Part shown: positions 9,554 to 19,999 of the stretch, piece by piece
Layout of the letters: each line of letters opens with the position of its first letter
Numbering within the stretch: position 1 is the first letter of the stretch
Source of the DNA: Panopea generosa
Taxonomy: Eukaryota; Mollusca; Bivalvia; Adapedonta; Hiatellidae
Assembly: GCA_029582155.1 (NCBI GenBank)
Contig: CM055895.1
Coordinates: forward strand, 51,737,250 to 51,801,249
Reading direction: 5' to 3'
Length of the DNA stretch: 64,000 nucleotides
Translations under genes and position numbers: made by a program
The notes under the pieces: generated by a model
Told to the model about the DNA's origin: nothing
Database searches by the model: none
Seen by the model: only the letters and a program-made list of their open reading frames with translations

Positions 9554-11242
9554 ATGCCGGACTCTGTTCCTTCTCCAACAAAGAACAGGCCAGTGCTTCT
9601 CTCCACCAAACACCAAAAAACTCTCTACCCACACCCAGTATCCCCCGCCCTCCCAAAAAATAGTTTCATTGGGTCGGCACCAACTACGCCAGTACGGGTT
9701 GACGTATTGTCAGATCATCTATCAGGCTATCCCGGGTCAGACTATTTAATTAAAGGTTTTACAGAAGGTTTCCATTTAGGTTACACAGGCCCACGTCTGC
9801 CCACTTCATGCTCTAATCTTAAATCCTGCTATGAACACCCTTTAGTGGTGGACCTAAAACTGCAAACGGAATTGTCCGCAAACCGCATCAGAGGTCCTTT
9901 TTCCGTCCACCCTTTTCCCAATTTTCATGTCAGTCCAATAGGTTTGGTACCTAAAAAGGCGCACGGGGAATTCCGTTTGATACATCATTTAAGCCATCCC
10001 AAAGGTAGTTCCATCAATGATTTCATTGAATCCAGTCTGTCAACAGTCAAATTTGCCTCTTTTGACAATGCGTCTGCCTTGCTTCTGCAATATGGTCAAG
10101 GCTGTTATTTTGCTAAAACGGACTTGGATAACGCCTTCCGTTTAATTCCAATTCATCCCGATGATCATGACCTTCTAGGTCTCCATGTCCAAGGCAAATT
10201 TTACTATGATACATGCTTACCTATGGGTGCCTCCAGTTCATGTGCTATATTTGAAGCCTTCAGCACATCTTTACATTGGATTGCTACAACAAAACTTTCT
10301 TTACCAAGCTTGGTTCATATACTAGATGACTTCCTTTTCATCGGCCGTACATCGATCAGCTGTCAAAACCACCTTGAAAAGTTCCTGCAGCTATGTCACA
10401 TTATGGGGGTTCCCACCAAGCCAACAAAAACAGAATCGGCCAGGCAAATTATAACATTTATGGGTATAGAACTGTACTCAATAACAATGGAGGCACGCCT
10501 ACCTACGGACAAACTTATGAAACTAAAAACCCTTTTAACCCATCATGTGGGGCGTAGGAAAATAACTCTAAAGGAGTTACAGTCGTTAATTGGTCTTCTA
10601 AATTTCTGTTGCACAGTAGTTGTCCCAGGTCGCTGCTTCTTACGCAGGTTAATCGATCTTACTCTTAAGGTTTCGCAACCTCACAATCACATCACACTGT
10701 CGTCCGATAGTAGACGCGACCTAAAAGCCTCGAATTTATTCACACAACATTTCAATGGAAAAAACTTGTTACAACACCACAGATGGGTCTCAGCTAAAAA
10801 GCTGCATTTGCACACTGACGCGGCTGGTTCCCTTGGTTTTGGCGCCACATTCCAGACCAGTTGGTTTTACGGAATATGGCCGCTCTCCCTGAAATCTTTT
10901 AGTATTACATTCAAGGAGCTTTTCCCAATTGTTCTGGCTTTGGAAATATGGGGTCCGCTGCTAAACAACAAATGTCTAGTTTTACATTCAGGCAACTATG
11001 CAGTAGTACACATTATAAACAAACAAACGTCCAAAGACTCAGATGTCATGAAGTTGGTTCGGCGTTTAGTGGTAACATGCATGCAGTTTAATGTTTTGAT
11101 TCACGCCGAACATATACCTGGAAAGACTAACATTTTACCAGATCTTCTTTCACGTTTACAGGTCAAACAGTTCCTTCGGTTGGCTCCTCACATGGATGCT
11201 CTGCCCACAAAAGTACCGGACAAGTTGCTGCTTCTGCACTGA
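9554..11242 (+). CDS. DIRS-type reverse transcriptase/RNase H, 562 aa
   Basis: This open frame encodes the polymerase that copies the element's RNA. Residues 113-260 carry the RT: GLVPKKAHGEFRLIHHLS near 130, motif A FAKTDLDNAF (Asp190), motif B LPMGASSSC (223-230) and motif C HILDDFLF (Asp258, Asp259). A thumb follows (ITFMGIELYS; LPTDKL). RNase H starts near 418 (LHTDAAGSLGFG, Asp422; FKELFPIVLAL, Glu455). The third acidic position, normally in a T/S-D-N motif, reads HSGN with Gly480, a change consistent with one transition (GAC to GGC), so RNase H is probably inactive. The end HIPGKTNILPDLLSR is typical. The start is the first ATG, and the true N-terminus could differ. The 3' end overlaps the recombinase frame by about 112 bases. 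Confidence 0.88.
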   Translation: MPDSVPSPTKNRPVLLSTKHQKTLYPHPVSPALPKNSFIGSAPTTPVRVDVLSDHLSGYPGSDYLIKGFTEGFHLGYTGPRLPTSCSNLKSCYEHPLVVDLKLQTELSANRIRGPFSVHPFPNFHVSPIGLVPKKAHGEFRLIHHLSHPKGSSINDFIESSLSTVKFASFDNASALLLQYGQGCYFAKTDLDNAFRLIPIHPDDHDLLGLHVQGKFYYDTCLPMGASSSCAIFEAFSTSLHWIATTKLSLPSLVHILDDFLFIGRTSISCQNHLEKFLQLCHIMGVPTKPTKTESARQIITFMGIELYSITMEARLPTDKLMKLKTLLTHHVGRRKITLKELQSLIGLLNFCCTVVVPGRCFLRRLIDLTLKVSQPHNHITLSSDSRRDLKASNLFTQHFNGKNLLQHHRWVSAKKLHLHTDAAGSLGFGATFQTSWFYGIWPLSLKSFSITFKELFPIVLALEIWGPLLNNKCLVLHSGNYAVVHIINKQTSKDSDVMKLVRRLVVTCMQFNVLIHAEHIPGKTNILPDLLSRLQVKQFLRLAPHMDALPTKVPDKLLLLH

Positions 11243-12164
11243 ACAAATCCGTATCTCGCATACTGGGCCAGTCCCTAGCGCCTTCCACACAAAACAGTTA
11301 TCGGAACGCATTCAAACAGTACACCAGATTCCATTACACTTATTACCCCCTCCATGCCTTATTCCCCATCCCAGTATACAAAATGGCACAATTCATCGCC
11401 GTCTGCCATGACATGGGTCTTAAACCTTCGTCCGTTACATCCATGGTATCAGCATTGTCTTACTTCCATCGTTTAAACAAGTGGCATAATCCCACTAAAT
11501 CTTTCATCATTAAGAAATTGTTATACAGTATTCGGAAATCAAAGGCCATGGACAAACGTCAGGGGTTTACCCTTCCATTACTTCAAGCACTATTACGATC
11601 ACTTTCCAAATTGGTACAATGTCCATATGATCGGATATTGTTAACAGCCATGTTTTTAGTGGCTTTCTACGCGTTACTTCGCCTTGGGGAAATTACTGAC
11701 ACAAAAAACGGAGCTGTTAATATCATCCAGCGAGACAACGTTTCCTTCACATTTAGTAATTCCAAGGTTACTAGTGCTGAAATACGTCTCTCCCACTTTA
11801 AACACTCTCAAGGGCAAACAGCCGTTCTATCACTTACACGCTCAAAAACCAAATCACTTTGTCCGTTAGAGCTTTACTTCAATATTGCAACAGAAGTTCC
11901 TCCTTCTCTATGGGTTCCTTATTCCGGTTTCGGTCTGGTCGTCCAGTTACTTCGTCTTATTTCAGACGAATGCTCAAGCTATGCGTACAAGACTGTCAAT
12001 TAGACCCCTCAAAATACACAACACACTCCTTCCGCAATGGCGGCGCCACCTTAGCACATAGCATGCAGTTCTCTAATACTCAAATACAACGACTGGGACG
12101 GTGGAAGTCTCAAGCTTACACAAAATATTTACGCCCAAATCTTACCGCCAGTCCAGTTAAATAA
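11131..12164 (+). pseudogene. DIRS-type tyrosine recombinase, single frameshift
   Basis: The frame is open from 11131 (after a stop at 11128-11130), overlaps the RT end and runs to 12003. The core-binding domain reads SLAPSTQNSYRNAFKQY then MAQFIAVCHDMGLKPSSV. The catalytic domain has FYALLRLGEIT (first catalytic Arg). Near 11865 one base is missing (after TGTCCG), and the true frame continues from 11859 as VRALLQYC to 12164. That part holds HSFRNGGAT (HxxR) and GRWKSQAYTKYLR (Trp and the Tyr nucleophile). All five catalytic positions are present, so the copy is disabled only by the frameshift. The first in-frame ATG is at 11383, but homology starts upstream, so translation would need a non-AUG start or coupling to the RT ORF. 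Confidence 0.85.
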
Positions 12165-12192
12165 AGTTAATATCGTCATGTTTGACATTTCC

Positions 12193-12848
12193 GCTTGACT
12201 GTCTGAGGCAGCAAGCCAACGTCTCGGGTACTTTACTATACTACACAATATTCTTGACTGTCCGAGGCAGCAAGTTACAATAAATATAGCATGTAAAATA
12301 TCCTCCTGACGGGTGTGCCATTACCAGTGACTTGTTCTCTTACTGAGAAACTATTATATTCAGTAACTGTACAGCTATACAACATAAAAGTGTATGTGGC
12401 TTGACTGCCTGAAGCGGCAAGCGTATGGATACAACAGCCTTATTGTGTCGAGTGTGCTGTAAATTGTTAATGTTTTGCGAACTTTTCATGTGTCCAATTG
12501 TTCAACATTGTTTTTATACAGTCATTAGATGCTTTGTGTACAATATAACAATTAATCGACAGGCCAATGCAGCCATTGTTAAGACACCGGTAACAGTAAA
12601 TTTTTCGACGGCTGTTACAACTTTACTGATATCTACTTGTATATATTCTTATATATGAAATTATTATAGTCATATGCTCCTTTTCTCATATAAATGCATC
12701 TAAATGCCTATCGAGAGATTCATAAACATTGTTATTGAGGTATGGGCGTCACGTTACTCGATATGTATTTCACACAGATTGCGGATACTGTGGGTACAGC
12801 ATAATATTTTTTTTTATTTTTTTTTTTTTTCGACTGTCAGAGGCAGCG
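12193..12848 (+). repeat. Four copies of a short hairpin motif
   Basis: A 24-base imperfect palindrome with arms GCTTG/CAAGC and CTG/CAG around TCTGAGG occurs at 12193-12216. Variants lie at 12253-12274 and 12399-12422, and a shorter one (CGACTGTCAGAGGCAGCG) at 12831-12848. All lie in the same orientation downstream of the recombinase. The paired changes at 12399 (TGCCTGAAGCGGCA) partly keep the pairing. The rest of 12165-13245 shows no gene. Confidence 0.8.
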
Positions 12849-13245
12849 ATTATTCAGAAAAAGGTTCATAACCCATGATGCTGTAATATCTAGGTGATAA
12901 CTAAATGTTTTGTCCTACCTTGAAAACTACATTGTTACAATTGTACTTTGTTTTTATGTTATGGATTACTTCAAATGTATACTCTAACAAGTGTACTTCG
13001 GCTACGGGTACATATTCAATTTTGTTATTATATCATAATTTATGGTCCCTATCTTTGCATAATAAGTTTGAATATGTAGTTATGATTTATCAATCCTTTT
13101 AGTAATAATCGTCATATGTTCACAATGTAATGTACATGGCTTTACTTTACTACTTTTGATGAGTTTTCACTGACATTTCTTAAACTTCGCATCTGTCCCT
13201 GTGTATCTGGGCGGCGTCCCAAGTCACTTTAGTTCCTTGGTTCTT

Positions 13246-14106
13246 CTGTGGCGGTATTTTTTGCCCAGATATGTGGAAATTAGATTGCCCATTTTCATTT
13301 CAATATAGACTTTATTTTCTATATGTTTGAATTTTTGGCAAAAATTAAAATTGCCCATTTTTCAATTCAGTCTAGAGTTCCACCAGTGTAGTTTTCTATT
13401 TTCCCCATACATAGTTACACAGAGCCAGTGCTTAGTTGTGAACAGATGCACATAAATGTGTTTTATAGTTAGATAAAATGTTTTATGTCATTGAATAACA
13501 TTTGGGTATTGCGATGACGCATATCAGTTATGATAATGTATGTCTGTAAACAGCAGCCAATCAGAGAGCTGCCTTTAGTCACATGACCACTCTTAACCAA
13601 TCGGCATGAATCTTCATCATTCTTCTAAAATATTTTCAGCGTGAGATCACGCTCCTTTGTTGTGGTTCTATAAGACAAATATTTCGACTTTTTACAAACC
13701 ACCTCCTCCCTCTCCACCTCCTTTTAAGCGTTACTCTCTGGTTGGCTTAGAATTACGTATTATATTATTATACTTCATTATATTTCTATTTGTTCTCACA
13801 ATTTTTGCCTCCATATGTACTATTGATCTGTTATAGTTTGGCGGTATTTTTTGCCCAGATATGTGGAAAATAGGTTATCATGATTCCATTTGTTTGAATA
13901 TTTGGCAAAAATAAACATTGCCCATTTTCATTTCAATATAGACTTTATTATTTTTCTATATGTTTGAATTTTTGGCAAAAATTAAAATTGCCCATTTTTC
14001 AATTCAGTCTAGAGTTGCGTTTTCTCTTTCCACCAGTGTAGTTTTCTATTTTCCCCATACATAGTTACACAGAGCCAGTGCTTAGTTGTGAACAGATGCA
14101 CATAAA
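13246..14106 (+). repeat. Duplicated segment near the DIRS right end
   Basis: A block starting GCGGTATTTTTTGCCCAGAT and ending GAACAGATGCACATAAA occurs at 13246-13456 and again at 13841-14106. The second copy has about 50 extra internal bases and runs directly into the right direct repeat. The spacer 13457-13840 is AT-rich without a gene. Confidence 0.85.
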
Positions 14107-14887
14107 TAGTTAAGTCTTAAACATCGGTAATAAACGGGATGGCTATAACCGATGCACCGATTTTTTAGGATCCAAATTTTGAAGGTGCCGACTTTTAGAT
14201 CGGGTTTCTCAAATTTGTTAACATACGGTAGGCAACATCCGGGTGTTTTTCTTCTTCTATTTATGTACAAAATAAACCATTTTAAGTGGGAATTTTATTC
14301 TAACTTTGTTGAAATAAGATGCTGAGAAAACCCTTTACGATTTTATTGTTTTGCTTACTTGCATAAAGCCCTTACTATACACTGCGATCTAGTTATCTTG
14401 ATCCGATAAATGGTCGTGACACACTTTATTAAGTGTTTCGTTCCGATTGATTGCATACATACTACATAGACTTCACGTGATTGGGAGGTTCATGAATCAA
14501 TTGAAAGGTAATGCCGACACCTTTTTAAATCTTGTGAAAAACATTGTCAACACCTTCGGTTGCTAATCAAAACAATCGCACATGATGCGTGTGTGTACCG
14601 CTGGCTTCCTAGTTTGTTATAATTGGATAGCTTGAAATGAGAACCATTCTAATGGTTCCGCGGTCTATGAAAGAATAATATGATAATGCACTAAAAGCGG
14701 GAACCATGTGTTAATCGAGTGTATATGCATATTGGAAATTTCCTAACGACGCGTGTAGTGTCTACGGTCTGATTAGCCAATAAAGGAACACAGCGGGGAG
14801 GTACCGTTTATTCTTCACAGCGGTGTCTATCATTGTTTATTAAAAAGGGCACTGCGGGGCGGTTATTATTTAAGCGTGGCGGTATAA

Positions 14888-15355
14888 GGCATAGTGCCAC
14901 CATTGCAAAAAGGAAGTGCTTCCGTGGGGTAGTCGCATAATGGCGGTTGTAAATAATCCTCAATTCTTCTTCTTTAAAAATACATTTTCCTTATTTTAAT
15001 GCTCATTTTTTTATTTGAATGGCATTATTGATGTATTTTGAACATTTTGATAGCATTGTCATGTTTGAATTGTGAATTTAGAAAAAAAAAATGATGCTTG
15101 GAAATTGGGGTATGAATTCATGATTTCGGAAGTCTACTTTCACTTTGTCACCAGTGTACACACTGAGCAGAAAAAAATCTCTTATATGACACATGACCCC
15201 TACTTTTCTCATCATATTTTGATAGTGCAGAGGTTGACAAACAGTAAAATGTAGGTTTCACTTCTTTCATTTGGGACCCTCTATGAATGACAAGCCTTCA
15301 AACTTTTATTATTTACTATAGAATAAAGAGCAAAAATCAATGGTGGGGTTACACT
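14888..15355 (+). mobile_element. MITE copy 1
   Basis: About 470 bases starting GGCATAGTGCCACCATTG and ending CAATGGTGGGGTTACAC. The ends form an imperfect 18-base inverted repeat (13 of 18 match) in a TATA/TATAA target context. A 60-codon frame inside is conserved between copies only because the DNA is. Highly similar copies lie at 15911-16378 and 47152-47620. The superfamily is unclear. Confidence 0.8.
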
Positions 15356-15910
15356 TATAAGAGATACTTGAGTGAAATGGGGGTGATTTTCCAAAATGTT
15401 AATTGTAGGTAAAATAACCTCTTTTTTACACTCTCATAGTATTAAATGACAAATTGGAGACATTTACTTCATAAAAAAACACATTTTGGCAAGTGTATGC
15501 CTCAAATAAAGCATATATGTGCATATTTACATTGAAATTTCATGAAAAATCACAACATTTTGAAGCTTTTTTATTTTGGATGATTTAAATGTGCAATTTT
15601 TAGCATGTAAATTGTATTGAATAATGTATTTTGGTAAGATAATGTCTTCAGTGTATCATGAGACTATTTTGGTGTAAAAATTTTAATGGAATTAGGTAAA
15701 AAAAAAATTATTTTGCTAAAATTAGTCAAACACATCAAAATTGCATGTCGGTCAACATCTCGCGCCTGTATACAGTGATCATGTAAAAAGTGGTATTTTG
15801 ACAAAAGTTTCAGTATTTAATGCCTGCAACTTGGCAGTATTACTTCAAATTGGTAGTACTTAGTAAAAATGAGGTAATTATGAAATTAAAAAAAAAAGAG
15901 TTTCCTTATA

Positions 15911-16378
15911 GGCATAGTGCCACCATTGCAAAAAGGAAGTGCTTCCGTGGGGTAGTCGCATAATGGCGGTTGTAAATAATCCTCAATTCTTCTTCTTTAA
16001 AAATGCATTTTCCTTATTTTAATGCTCATTTTTTTATTTGAATGGCATTATTGATGTATTTTGAACATTTTGATAGCATTGTCATGTTTGAATTGTGAAT
16101 TTAGAAAAAAAAAATGATGCTTGGAAATTGGGGTATGAATTCATGATTTCGGAAGTCTACTTTCACTTTGTCACCAGTGTACACACTGAGCAGAAAAAAA
16201 TCTCTTATATGACACATGACCCCTACTTTTCTCATCATATTTTGATAGTGCAGAGGTTGACAAACAGTAAAATGTAGGTTTCTCTTCTTTCATTTGGGAC
16301 CCTCTATGAATGACAAGCCTTCAAACTTTTATTATTTACTATAGAATAAAGAACAAAAATCAATGGTGGGGTTACACC
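15911..16378 (+). mobile_element. MITE copy 2
   Basis: Nearly identical to copy 1 (differences include ATACATTT/ATGCATTT and TTCACTTC/TTCTCTTC). It sits about 555 bases downstream in the same orientation, with TATA on both sides. The spacer 15356-15910 is AT-rich, without a gene, and may be the body of another repeat. The right terminus of the hAT-like composite follows within 60 bases. Confidence 0.8.
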
Positions 16379-17501
16379 TATAAGAAAAGGGTAGGGCGGC
16401 ATAGAAAAAGGGCGGGGCCGCTTTAGGGGAAACGCTATCTCATAGTAAATACATTAGTTAAAGCACAAACATGTCGTTCTTATTTATAATCCAAAGCACC
16501 TCTTAACATTACAGTAGTGACTTATGTAGGTGACATAATGAATAATATTAATAATATTGTACGGTGTCAGTTTATTCTCATATGTTTAAACTGAACTATT
16601 TCTTTCAACTTTTTACTACAACTTAAAAAGTGAACCAAAATACAAGTAATATCTCCATAGCGTTGTCCTTGCATGTCAGTTAATATAATATAAAACTAAG
16701 ATATGTGTAAAATCAAATGCATTTACCATTACATGATTTTATTGCCGTTATGTGTACAACTGGATCGAGCCACAAAAAAACATTAGCAACTCGGATTAAC
16801 GGATGCATATGCAGCTGAATACACCGATTCTTACGCCTAAGAAATTAGAACTGTGTAAATCGGTTGTGTAGCTGGCTCGGTCAATCAAATGTTCAAAGAC
16901 TGAAAATGTTTAGTATCGTTTATCAACGTAAGGCCTGAAAGAAAACAAATTATAACAATAATAAGAGATAAGCATTACACAGCTGTATACTTCTTACGTT
17001 ACGTTTTATAACGGTCAATGTCAATCAAAAGTATGTATGATCCCTTACATATAGATACGGACCTGATATGATGTCAATGTGCAAACAAAAAACAAACAAA
17101 CAAAAAACAATAATTTACACTCGAGTTGAACCTTGAATATTGCCCTGGGACAAGAGAGATAACTCTTGTAACACACGTTTTGTACGATCGATACAAATTA
17201 CTAATTGACCTAAATAACTACACAAATTTACAATCTGACATTTACATGTATTGAAAATACCAATATGCTGGCAACATCGTTGAACGTTAGAAGAGCTACA
17301 CTGGAGAGTTGCATGTGAAGAAACTAGGGCAAATCGCCGCTCCCAACATCACAGTCAAAGAACACACACACACATTCTCGCCAATAAACCTTCAACACGT
17401 ACCTTATTACTCTTGACCAAGTAGCTAGATTTAAATAATCGTTTGGCGTTCGTTTCGTTTTCATTTTATCAAAAAATGCCCGGCTATTGAGTCGTAAATA
17501 A

Positions 17502-17526
17502 TCTGGTTCTCTGTCAGAGAACCAGA
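17502..17526. repeat. Perfect 25-base palindrome
   Basis: TCTGGTTCTCTG and its exact reverse complement CAGAGAACCAGA are separated by a single T. Possible protein-binding dyad; no function is assigned. Confidence 0.9.
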
Positions 17527-18475
17527 CTATCACACATGCGCAAAGCCACCCTAAATTAATGCGGCTGGTTCAAAACGGAGACAATTTACTCGAGTTAATA
17601 TCGTTTACATACGACTTTAAAAAAGCTAAACTGAAAACACTGACATTTACAGGTTGGGCATTATATCTGTTGAAAATGCCTAAAATTGTCATATTTCTTT
17701 GTACATGTACATTGAGAACACTGGAACGTTTTCATAATTCTGTTTGGATGACAGCGGGTACTGTTTGATGAAGCTATAACAGTTTAAAGATGCATAGTAG
17801 CACACTGCAACAAATAGACAGAATTGCCAAAAATGAATGAATGTCACTAAACTATCGAAATTGTGAAAAGCGAACAGGGCAACCACATATTTTCTTTACA
17901 TAATTGGACCAACATGGGAACAAAATACTCTTAGAATCATCGCTAATGTAGCCAGTGTTCCAGAAGTGCATTTCTCTCAATGTACAGCAGTACAAAATTA
18001 TTTGTGCGAGACGTATTAACAGTAAATCACTATGGTTACAATTCAAAAACAAATAATAGATTTCAGTAAATATAATGAAAGACTATACCTTCCTCAACTC
18101 TTGATGTTGATCGAATTTCAAAAGCGTTTGCTTTTACAAAAACAACATTATTTATCTTACCTGACAATATAACGAGTATTAAGATAAGAAAAGAATTGAA
18201 GAGGTTATGGATACCGACATGTTATTCGAGCTGAAATTTAAGCGAAATGACCAGCTCGTTTTCACTGCTTTTAATGAATGTTTCAGATATTCTTAGCGTC
18301 CTAGTCATATGGAAAAGTTAAAGTTATTAAACAAATAGCACTGGCAGCTTCTCAATGGATGAAAAGCCATTGCAAGGTAGTATAGCTGGCACAATAATGA
18401 CTTTTTGGGTTTTTTTTAATGCACGCCTATCAACCGCACAGCCCGCGTTGTAATTACAACATCGACGTTTAAGGC

Positions 18476-18497
18476 GGGGGGGGGGGGGGGGGGGGGG
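18476..18497 (+). repeat. Run of 22 G
   Basis: Uninterrupted G tract, able in principle to form a G-quadruplex. Similar tracts occur at 19279-19294 (16 G), 35144-35164 (21 G), 35721-35734 (14 G) and around 63716-63732. Confidence 0.9.
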
Positions 18498-18675
18498 TTC
18501 CGGTTGCGCAGGCGGGAAAGTCAAGTTAGTGAATTTTACGGTAACTAGTCGATGTTTTCACACAATTCGTTTTACTTAAACTTTATTTCGAAAATCGAAG
18601 AATGTCATCAGATGATCAGTTAAACAAACCTATAGTTGACGGAAGTTAAGCTGAATAATCATTTAATGAATGTGT

Positions 18676-18694
18676 GAGCACTTCTGAAGTGCTC
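18676..18694. repeat. Perfect 19-base palindrome
   Basis: GAGCACTTC and GAAGTGCTC flank a single T. No gene context supports a function. Confidence 0.85.
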
Positions 18695-19139
18695 CAAAAA
18701 TTGTCCAATTCGGTGCACCTTACAATCATCTTCTGTCTATTTTCAAGCAGACAAGTCCTGTTTTTATATAAGAACTTTCCGAGAGTAGACCATATGCAAA
18801 AAGACGGTCATTCCATGACGAATTATGAAGAAAATTTTAGTCCAAAGCAAGCGGATACTATACAACGCAGGGGTGCTATACAAATAAGAACAAACTGTTT
18901 GTCAAAGTTCCCGCTTTTTTCCGTTCTTCGTATCAATGATGTTTATATAGATATAAGTTCATACATTCTTGTTGTATATACATTCGTAAAATGAGTTAAA
19001 TAAGACATGTGTAATTTTAGTTTTCGAGCTTTACGAATAAGACTAACGTAGTTCCTTAAACTAACGTAGTTAACTCTGTCAAGTATACCTGTATTGAAAA
19101 CCGAAGGCAGCTAATCGCCAATGATTTTATCTCGAAAAT

Positions 19140-19801
19140 ATTCTCACTAGGGCAGGCGAAATTTAACATTAAAATTGCTCTATTTAAACACAGTCTACAT
19201 TTTCTCACAGATGAGATGAAAATTCTGTTTTACAATGCGTATATATTTCTAATACTTGATTATTGTTGTACAATTCGAGGGGGGGGGGGGGGGGAGATAA
19301 CAAAAGCTACATTTTTAAAATAAATATGTTACAAAAATGGCAAAAATCATTACAAATAAGCCGTTGAGACCACCAACAGCAGTGTTATTTAAACAATTAA
19401 ATTTGCTCTCTTTTACCGACAGATGCAAATATCATACTTCAGTACTTGTATATAAAGTTATGAGCTGTATTGCACCAACGTACATGTCGGACATATTAAC
19501 ATTTTCCCATAAGAAAAAAATTTGATCTTCGATCATCAATGTACAATGATGATGTTTTGCAAAGAAACACTCGCACTTCTAACTATTATAAAGATTCGTT
19601 TTCTGATTTAAGTAGAATGTATGGAATAATATTCCAGTTGATATTAGATCATTTTCTAAAATTTAGTCATTTAAATGTAAATATGAAAACTACTGTCTAT
19701 AATAGTAAATTTGTCTGTAATATAATACATGGGTTGTAATATTTAAAAATATAAATGGTATACATAGCATTATCTGACTTATAGAAAAGCAAATTGTGAT
19801 A

Positions 19802-19846
<45 letters not shown>

Positions 19847-19999
19847 ATTGGATTGATATGTATACCTGTTACATTATTTATATTGACATCTGCATTTTGA
19901 AGGCCATATGAAAATAGGTTGTATTTCGGATTAATTGTAAATCGTTGTCTGTATTATATGTCACTTTCGTTAAATAAAGATTTTATTATTATTATTATT
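19140..19999 (+). mobile_element. CR1/L2-type LINE, 3' fragment
   Basis: Frames at 19160-19275 read KHSLHFLTDEMKILFYNAYI and ILDYCCTI. After a 16-G run, the frame at 19337 reads FKQLNLLSFTDRCKYHTSVL and VYKVMSCIAPTYMSDI, a well-known C-terminal block of animal CR1/L2 reverse transcriptase ORFs. The shifted frame at 19539 reads SNYYKDSF. A 3' UTR with a (GT)n tract, GTTAAATAAAG and a terminal (TTA)n tail at 19981-19999 completes the end. The copy is 5' truncated and frameshifted. The poly-G run interrupts the coding part. Confidence 0.8.
19805..19844 (+). repeat. (GT)n microsatellite
   Basis: About 19 GT units inside the LINE 3' region. Confidence 0.95.

Larger units (their letters stand above)
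9288..14228 (+). mobile_element. DIRS-group (tyrosine recombinase) retroelement
   Basis: A reverse transcriptase/RNase H ORF and an overlapping tyrosine recombinase frame lie between 129-base direct repeats (9288-9416 and 14100-14228). The order RT-RNase H then YR, with overlapping frames and no DDE integrase, is diagnostic of DIRS-group retroelements, which integrate through a circular DNA intermediate. No gag-like ORF was recognised upstream of 9554. The copy is nearly intact: the RT ORF is fully open, but RNase H has lost one catalytic Asp and the recombinase has one frameshift. A 50-base block near 9015-9065 (TTTTAAGTGGG...AAATAAGATGCTGAG) recurs at 14276-14330 outside the other repeat. 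Confidence 0.85.
8601..16436. mobile_element. 7.8-kb composite bounded by hAT-like termini
   Basis: The left end reads GTGTTTCCCCCAGG and the right end TTAGGGGAAACGCT, giving inverted termini of about 11 bases (AGYGTTTCCCC) similar to hAT-superfamily ends. The 8-mer ATCTCATA lies immediately outside both ends (8593-8600 and 16437-16444), as expected for an 8-bp hAT target duplication. If the terminal A is counted inside the element, the duplication is 7 bp. No transposase was found. The interior holds a foldback, a DIRS-group retroelement and two MITE copies, so this is probably a non-autonomous carrier that grew by nested insertion. Confidence 0.6.
16445..19120. other. Intergenic, no confident gene
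   Basis: No recognisable coding sequence on either strand. It contains a perfect palindrome at 17502-17526, a 22-G run at 18476-18497 and a 19-base palindrome at 18676-18694. A short GC-rich patch (18498-18520) contains GGCGGGAAAG, an E2F-like word, about 80 bases before an ATG at 18602 that opens only a 15-codon frame. Confidence 0.35.

Noticed and set aside
12425..12658. 77-codon frame behind the DIRS recombinase
   Set aside because: No family resemblance. It lies between hairpin motifs in AT-rich non-coding sequence.
15072..16277. Identical 60-codon frames in two places
   Set aside because: They sit inside two copies of the same MITE. Identity reflects DNA duplication, and no coding signature is present.
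18602..18650. Gene start after an E2F-like GGCGGGAAA site
   Set aside because: The ATG opens only 15 codons and no convincing donor follows. The evidence is too weak for a gene call.
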